The position numbers and the translations under genes are program-made. From Acidimicrobiia bacterium (GTDB lineage: Bacteria > Actinomycetota > Acidimicrobiia > Spongiisociales > ZC4RG35), in NCBI GenBank assembly GCA_029865445.1, contig JAOUGY010000027.1, positions 1 to 19,948 on the forward strand: a DNA stretch of 19,948 nt. Direction: 5' to 3'. The notes below the pieces were generated by a model, which had not been told where the DNA came from, did not search any database, and saw only the letters and a list, made by a program, of their open reading frames with translations. Positions 19,691-19,948 of the stretch are shown here, in pieces; position 1 is the stretch's first letter, and the number at the start of each line of letters is the position of its first letter.

Positions 19691-19948
19691 TCAGCGGCTG
19701 GCTCCGGCGACGAAGGTGGCGACGATGTAGGTGGCGTGCCGGTCGAGGGAACGTCTCGCCCGGTCGTAGCGCATCGTGGTCCTGGGATCAGCATGCGACG
19801 CAGCCTCTTGGACGTCACGCAAGGCAACACCTGCGTCGAGGGCGGCGGTGATGAACGAGTGCCGCAGCGAATGTGGTGAGATCTTCTTGTCGATCCCGCC
19901 TCGCCTCGCCAGCCGTTTCACGATCCTTGTTGCCGCGTGCCGGTCCAG
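19691..19948 (-). CDS. Tyrosine recombinase/integrase, C-terminal part (5' end beyond window)
   Basis: About 85 residues are visible and the reading frame is open to the right edge. SPHSLRHSFITAALDAG contains the H-x-x-R box (His and Arg of the active site), EAASHADPRTTMRYDRARRS contains the second catalytic His and the nucleophile Tyr (RYDRA), and LDRHATYIVATFV is the C-terminal helix. These are all features of the catalytic domain of site-specific integrases of phage, plasmid or genomic-island origin. The sequence does not look like the IntI group of integrons in this part. It suggests a mobile element near or covering the toxin-antitoxin array, but the N-terminal half and any att site are outside the window. 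Confidence 0.88.
   Translation of the reverse strand: MDRHAATRIVKRLARRGGIDKKISPHSLRHSFITAALDAGVALRDVQEAASHADPRTTMRYDRARRSLDRHATYIVATFVAGASR

Noticed and set aside
19238..19879. 213-aa plus-strand open frame near the right end
   Set aside because: Arg/His-rich low-complexity reading that is antisense to the recombinase; the competing frame encodes a clean membrane protein.

Overview
The window is about 20 kb of high-GC DNA that reads as an actinobacterial chromosome, most likely from the class Acidimicrobiia or a close relative. The signs are three S-layer-homology repeats of the GCNPP...FCPD...TRGQMA type, two coenzyme-F420-type luciferase-like oxidoreductases, a DUF1876 protein, abundant fatty-acid genes, and many start codons that lie 6-8 bases after a TANNNT -10 box (leaderless style). 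This placement is inferred from gene content alone; no rRNA or tRNA gene was seen.

Layout. Positions 1-2011 (minus) hold two translationally coupled family-4-type glycosyltransferases, the second cut by the window edge. A small alpha/beta hydrolase (2062-2652, plus) converges on a tight four-gene minus operon (4749 to 2633): an acyl-CoA dehydrogenase, a one-helix membrane protein, a double zinc-ribbon protein and a 72-aa protein. A remnant of a PLP-dependent sulfur-amino-acid enzyme (4871-5029) and a DUF1876 gene follow. A 595-aa acyl-CoA dehydrogenase (minus) and a TetR regulator (plus) diverge from a palindromic intergenic region, and the TetR gene overlaps a metallo-beta-lactamase-fold hydrolase. 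Then come an F420-type oxidoreductase with its own promoter, a secreted SLH-VanW protein, a YbaK-type deacylase and a second F420-type oxidoreductase. A palindromic promoter region drives a sufC-sufS-sufU cluster that has no sufB or sufD next to it. A secreted Thr-rich protein with a duplicated domain ends at a strong hairpin terminator.

Positions 15756-18064 are accessory DNA: three different toxin-antitoxin modules (Phd/PIN, ribbon-helix-helix/PIN, YefM-Phd/RelE), all on the plus strand. Each is followed 5-13 bases after the toxin stop by a copy of a ~63-bp element, and a fourth copy precedes the first module. The neighbouring coding sequences belong to different families, so the repeats are not just duplicated gene ends. 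The layout resembles an integron cassette array, but the canonical attC core is missing. To the right lie a stretch without a convincing gene, a six-helix membrane protein with a probable TTG start, a small frameshifted membrane ORF, two strong hairpins and the C-terminal end of a tyrosine recombinase at the right edge.

The fatty-acid genes, TetR regulator and F420-type enzymes suggest lipid or other hydrophobic substrate catabolism; the suf cluster supplies iron-sulfur clusters. The toxin-antitoxin array with its repeats is the most unusual part.
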